This document shows positions 5,536 to 7,563 of a stretch of DNA of 7,563 nucleotides, piece after piece (within the stretch, counting starts at the first letter, position 1; every line of letters begins with the position of its first letter). Position numbers and translations under genes: made by a program. This DNA is from an uncultured candidate division WPS-2 bacterium (lineage in GTDB: Bacteria; Vulcanimicrobiota; Vulcanimicrobiia; Vulcanimicrobiales; Vulcanimicrobiaceae). The stretch covers positions 1 to 7,563 of the forward strand of contig CALEYW010000004.1 in the NCBI GenBank assembly GCA_937927945.1, in the 5' to 3' direction. The notes below the pieces were generated by a model. It did not search any database. It saw nothing but the letters and a program-made list of their open reading frames with translations, and had not been told where the DNA came from.

Positions 5536-7473
5536 TCAGGCCGACACTTCGGGCGTCGGGAGACCGAACATCGCGGGACGTGCAGGATAGGACGGCGGCT
5601 CGAGCGGCGCGGAGGGCTCCGGCGCGGAAGGCTGCCGGAACGCCGTGACACCGGCTAAGAGCTGGCCCGCCCGGCCGCGTCGATGTGGCCGACGCTCGCG
5701 ATGACGTTGGCGTGGACCGAGCGTTGGAACGCGGCCGAAGCGACGACGGCGGTCGCGACTTCACGGGCCGCGCCCGCACTACGAGCGATTGCATCGGACG
5801 ATTCCACGACGCGATGCATCGCTTCTCCGGATGCGACGGAGACGGCGTTCAGCCGCATCGCCGCATCTTCGACTTGTGCCGCCCGCACGGCTTGCTCGCG
5901 CGCGATCGAACCGATTTCGGCCACCGCCGCGGACGTTTTTCCGATTTCCCCGACGACCCGCGCAAAGGCGTCGGTCGTCTCGCTCGCGCGCCGGATACTC
6001 GCCTCCGCGCCGGCGGTGGCGTCACGCGTATCCTCGGTGACGGCTTCGGTCTCGCGGAGCACCTCGCCCACGAGCGTTCCCACTTGCGCCGCCGCGGTCT
6101 TCGAATGGTTTGCAAGCTTGTGCAGCTCGTCCGCGATCACGGCGAAGCCGAAACGTCGACAACGACCGCGAGCTGGGCCCGAATCGCCGTCCCGGTCGAA
6201 TGTGCCAGCGTATTGAGACAGCCGACCGTGACCACCAAACGTTGGGCGATCGTGCGCATGTCCGCCACCAGCAGCTCGATCGCACTTCCGCCGTCACGGG
6301 CAGCGTCGTTCGCGCGCTCCGCTTGTTGGCCGCAGAGTTCCGTCCGCTGTACGACGTCTCGCGCCTGACCGGTGAGCGCGCGGCCGGCCGCGTTCGGTTC
6401 GGGGACGATCGCCTGCAGCTTCGAGAGCGCCACCGTCGCCTCGCCGACATCGTCCGCGAGACGGCCGAACGCGTCCAGACCTTGTGCCGACTACTGCTCG
6501 AGCCGGTCGCATCCCGCGGCGAGGACGTCGACGTTCGCCCCGACGTCACGCAAGGCGCCGCCGATCTCTTGCACGAGCTCCGCTTGCCGGCTCGCCGCTC
6601 GGTCGGCGTCGCGTGCCACGTGCAGGCCGTTCGCCGCGGCTTCGTCCACGTCGCTCGAGGCCCGTTCCATCTCGCGCACGAGCGAACCGACGCGCTCGGA
6701 CATCGTGTTGAACGCCGCCGCCATTTCCGTCGATCTCGATGACCGGCACGGTACCCGTTTGAAGGCGTGCGTCGAGGTCGCCGCGGGCGAGCGCGCGCGC
6801 TGCTGCCGCGGCCTCCTTCACCGGGCGAGCGACCCGCCGAGCGCACCAGAACGCGGCAAAGGCGACCTGCTCAAGTACGATTTCGCTGCCGTCCTGGAGC
6901 AGCACGTTTTGAAGGATCGCGTCGATCTCCGAGAGAGCGAGACGCGCGATCAGGACCGACTCGATCTTCCCGCTTTCCTCGGTGATCGGAACGTGAACGA
7001 CGAACATCGGGCGCGGCTGATCGTGAAAAAGAACGACGTCGGAGATGCCTGCCTGATCGCCCTTCAACAATGCGGATTGCGCCGCATCTTTCCAATTGAA
7101 ATCGGGCAAGTTGGTCGCGCTCTCCACGCCGCCGGTGCGCGGACACGGCCGAAAGGTCGGCGTACCTCGTGCGGCCGAAGGCGTTGATGAAATCGGTCAG
7201 CGTTGCGAGGCGTTCTTTTTGCGTGAGGCCCTTGATGGCAAGGTCGCGAAACGCCAGCGCTCCGATCTCCGCTTTTCGCGCTGCGAGGTACGCATCGATC
7301 GCCGCCATGGTCTGCCGGCTTTCCGATGCCGATCGAGCCGCGATCTGCACCTGCAGCTCATGATTTGCGCTCAAGTACCCGCCGACGCCGACGAGCATCG
7401 TGGTCACCAGAACGACCGCAGCGCCGGCAATCGTAACCGCAATCTCGAATGAGCGAAAAGCCCGGACGAACAC
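5536..7473 (-). pseudogene. Methyl-accepting chemotaxis protein, broken by four frameshifts and an amber codon
   Basis: Five pieces in three frames join, in order, into one receptor of about 645 codons. Piece 1 (from GTG 7473) has a membrane segment at residues 11-34 and the start of a periplasmic Cache-type sensor. An extra base near 7137 leads to piece 2: more sensor (GISDVVLFHDQPRPMFVVHV), a poor second membrane segment and HAMP helix 1 (ARRVARPVKEAAAAARALAR). An extra base at 6728 leads to HAMP helix 2 (DEMAAAFNTMSERV) and coiled coil. A TAG at 6491-6493 interrupts this frame, which then continues (SAQGLDAFGRLADDVGEA). A base is missing in the T-run at 6151-6153; beyond it lies GFAVIADELHKLANHSKTAA, the best-conserved receptor motif. 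A base is missing near 5664; beyond it lies LLAGVTAFRQPSAPEP and a TGA at 5536. The tip sequence (NAAIEAARAGE in normal receptors) is not recognisable. A functional product is unlikely. A cluster of sequencing errors is the alternative. Confidence 0.85.
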
Positions 7474-7479
7474 CCGCGA

Positions 7480-7485
7480 ATTATA
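7480..7485 (-). promoter_or_regulatory. -10 box (TATAAT) of the chemotaxis receptor pseudogene
   Basis: Read on the - strand this is a perfect TATAAT, followed by TCGCGG and then the GTG start at 7473. With usual spacing, transcription would begin at the start codon, so the message would be leaderless. No Shine-Dalgarno sequence is present, which agrees. No good -35 box stands 16-18 bases upstream. The start codon is supported by this spacing and by the hydrophobic N-terminus that follows. Confidence 0.55.
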
Positions 7486-7540
7486 GCGGTGCGGACCTTA
7501 GGACGAGGTTATGAGCGCGTAATGAGAGCGATAATCCCTC

Positions 7541-7560
7541 GGTCACGAACGTGACCCTTT
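7541..7560. other. 16-base palindrome with T-run
   Basis: GGTCACGAACGTGACC (7541-7556) has 7-base complementary arms and an AA centre. It is followed on the + strand by CTTTT. It could be an operator about 55 bases upstream of the TATAAT box, or a short intrinsic terminator for a + strand transcript, although no + strand gene precedes it. Next to it ATGAG is repeated at 7511-7515 and 7522-7526, exactly 11 bases apart. The function is undecided. Confidence 0.4.
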
Positions 7561-7563
7561 TAG

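Noticed and set aside
5466..5651. Extended N-terminus of the acetyltransferase
   Set aside because: The extra 62 residues are Arg/Ser/Pro-rich and overlap the true C-terminal end of the receptor pseudogene. The domain starts cleanly at 5465.
5655..6140. A stand-alone 161-residue protein beginning with IADELHKLANHS
   Set aside because: It starts in the middle of the most conserved receptor motif. The residues before it are supplied by the neighbouring frame, so it is a piece of the broken receptor and not a separate gene.
6022..6846. A 274-codon open frame on the - strand across the receptor
   Set aside because: The product is dominated by Arg and Ser with no domain, and it runs across the receptor coding pieces in a different frame. 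It is a typical shadow of GC-rich coding DNA.

Overview
This is a GC-rich bacterial window, roughly 65% GC by eye, with tightly packed genes. Nothing in it fixes the taxon. The mix of a CCA-encoding initiator tRNA, a carboxypeptidase-regulatory-domain protein, an orphan secreted protein and a threonine dehydrogenase pathway would fit a soil or uncultivated-phylum genome such as an Eremiobacterota-like bacterium, but that is only a guess.

Layout. The + strand opens with the 3' two thirds of an initiator tRNA-Met and its intrinsic terminator (1-98), then a DUF2199-family gene (169-675). A gene-poor stretch (676-1057) holds at most a decayed coding remnant. On the - strand, read from high to low coordinates, come a broken methyl-accepting chemotaxis protein (7473-5536), a phosphinothricin-type GNAT acetyltransferase (5465-4887), threonine 3-dehydrogenase tdh (4728-3700), glycine C-acetyltransferase kbl (2820-1621) and a small secreted protein of unknown function (1522-1058). 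A + strand gene for a two-domain carboxypeptidase-regulatory-like protein (2847-3437) and a strongly palindromic non-coding element (about 3456-3681) lie between tdh and kbl.

How the genes work together. Tdh oxidises L-threonine to 2-amino-3-ketobutyrate, and Kbl cleaves this with CoA to glycine and acetyl-CoA. Together they form the complete two-step threonine catabolic route that is usually encoded as an adjacent pair. Here the pair is kept close and on the same strand, but an opposite-strand gene and a palindrome separate its members. The other genes have no evident link to this pathway.

The most notable feature is the chemotaxis receptor. Its protein can be followed from one end to the other only by crossing four single-base frameshifts and one in-frame amber codon. 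The sensor and second membrane segment also look shortened. The neighbouring genes are intact, so gene decay is more likely than random sequencing error. I found no convincing undescribed multi-gene system here.
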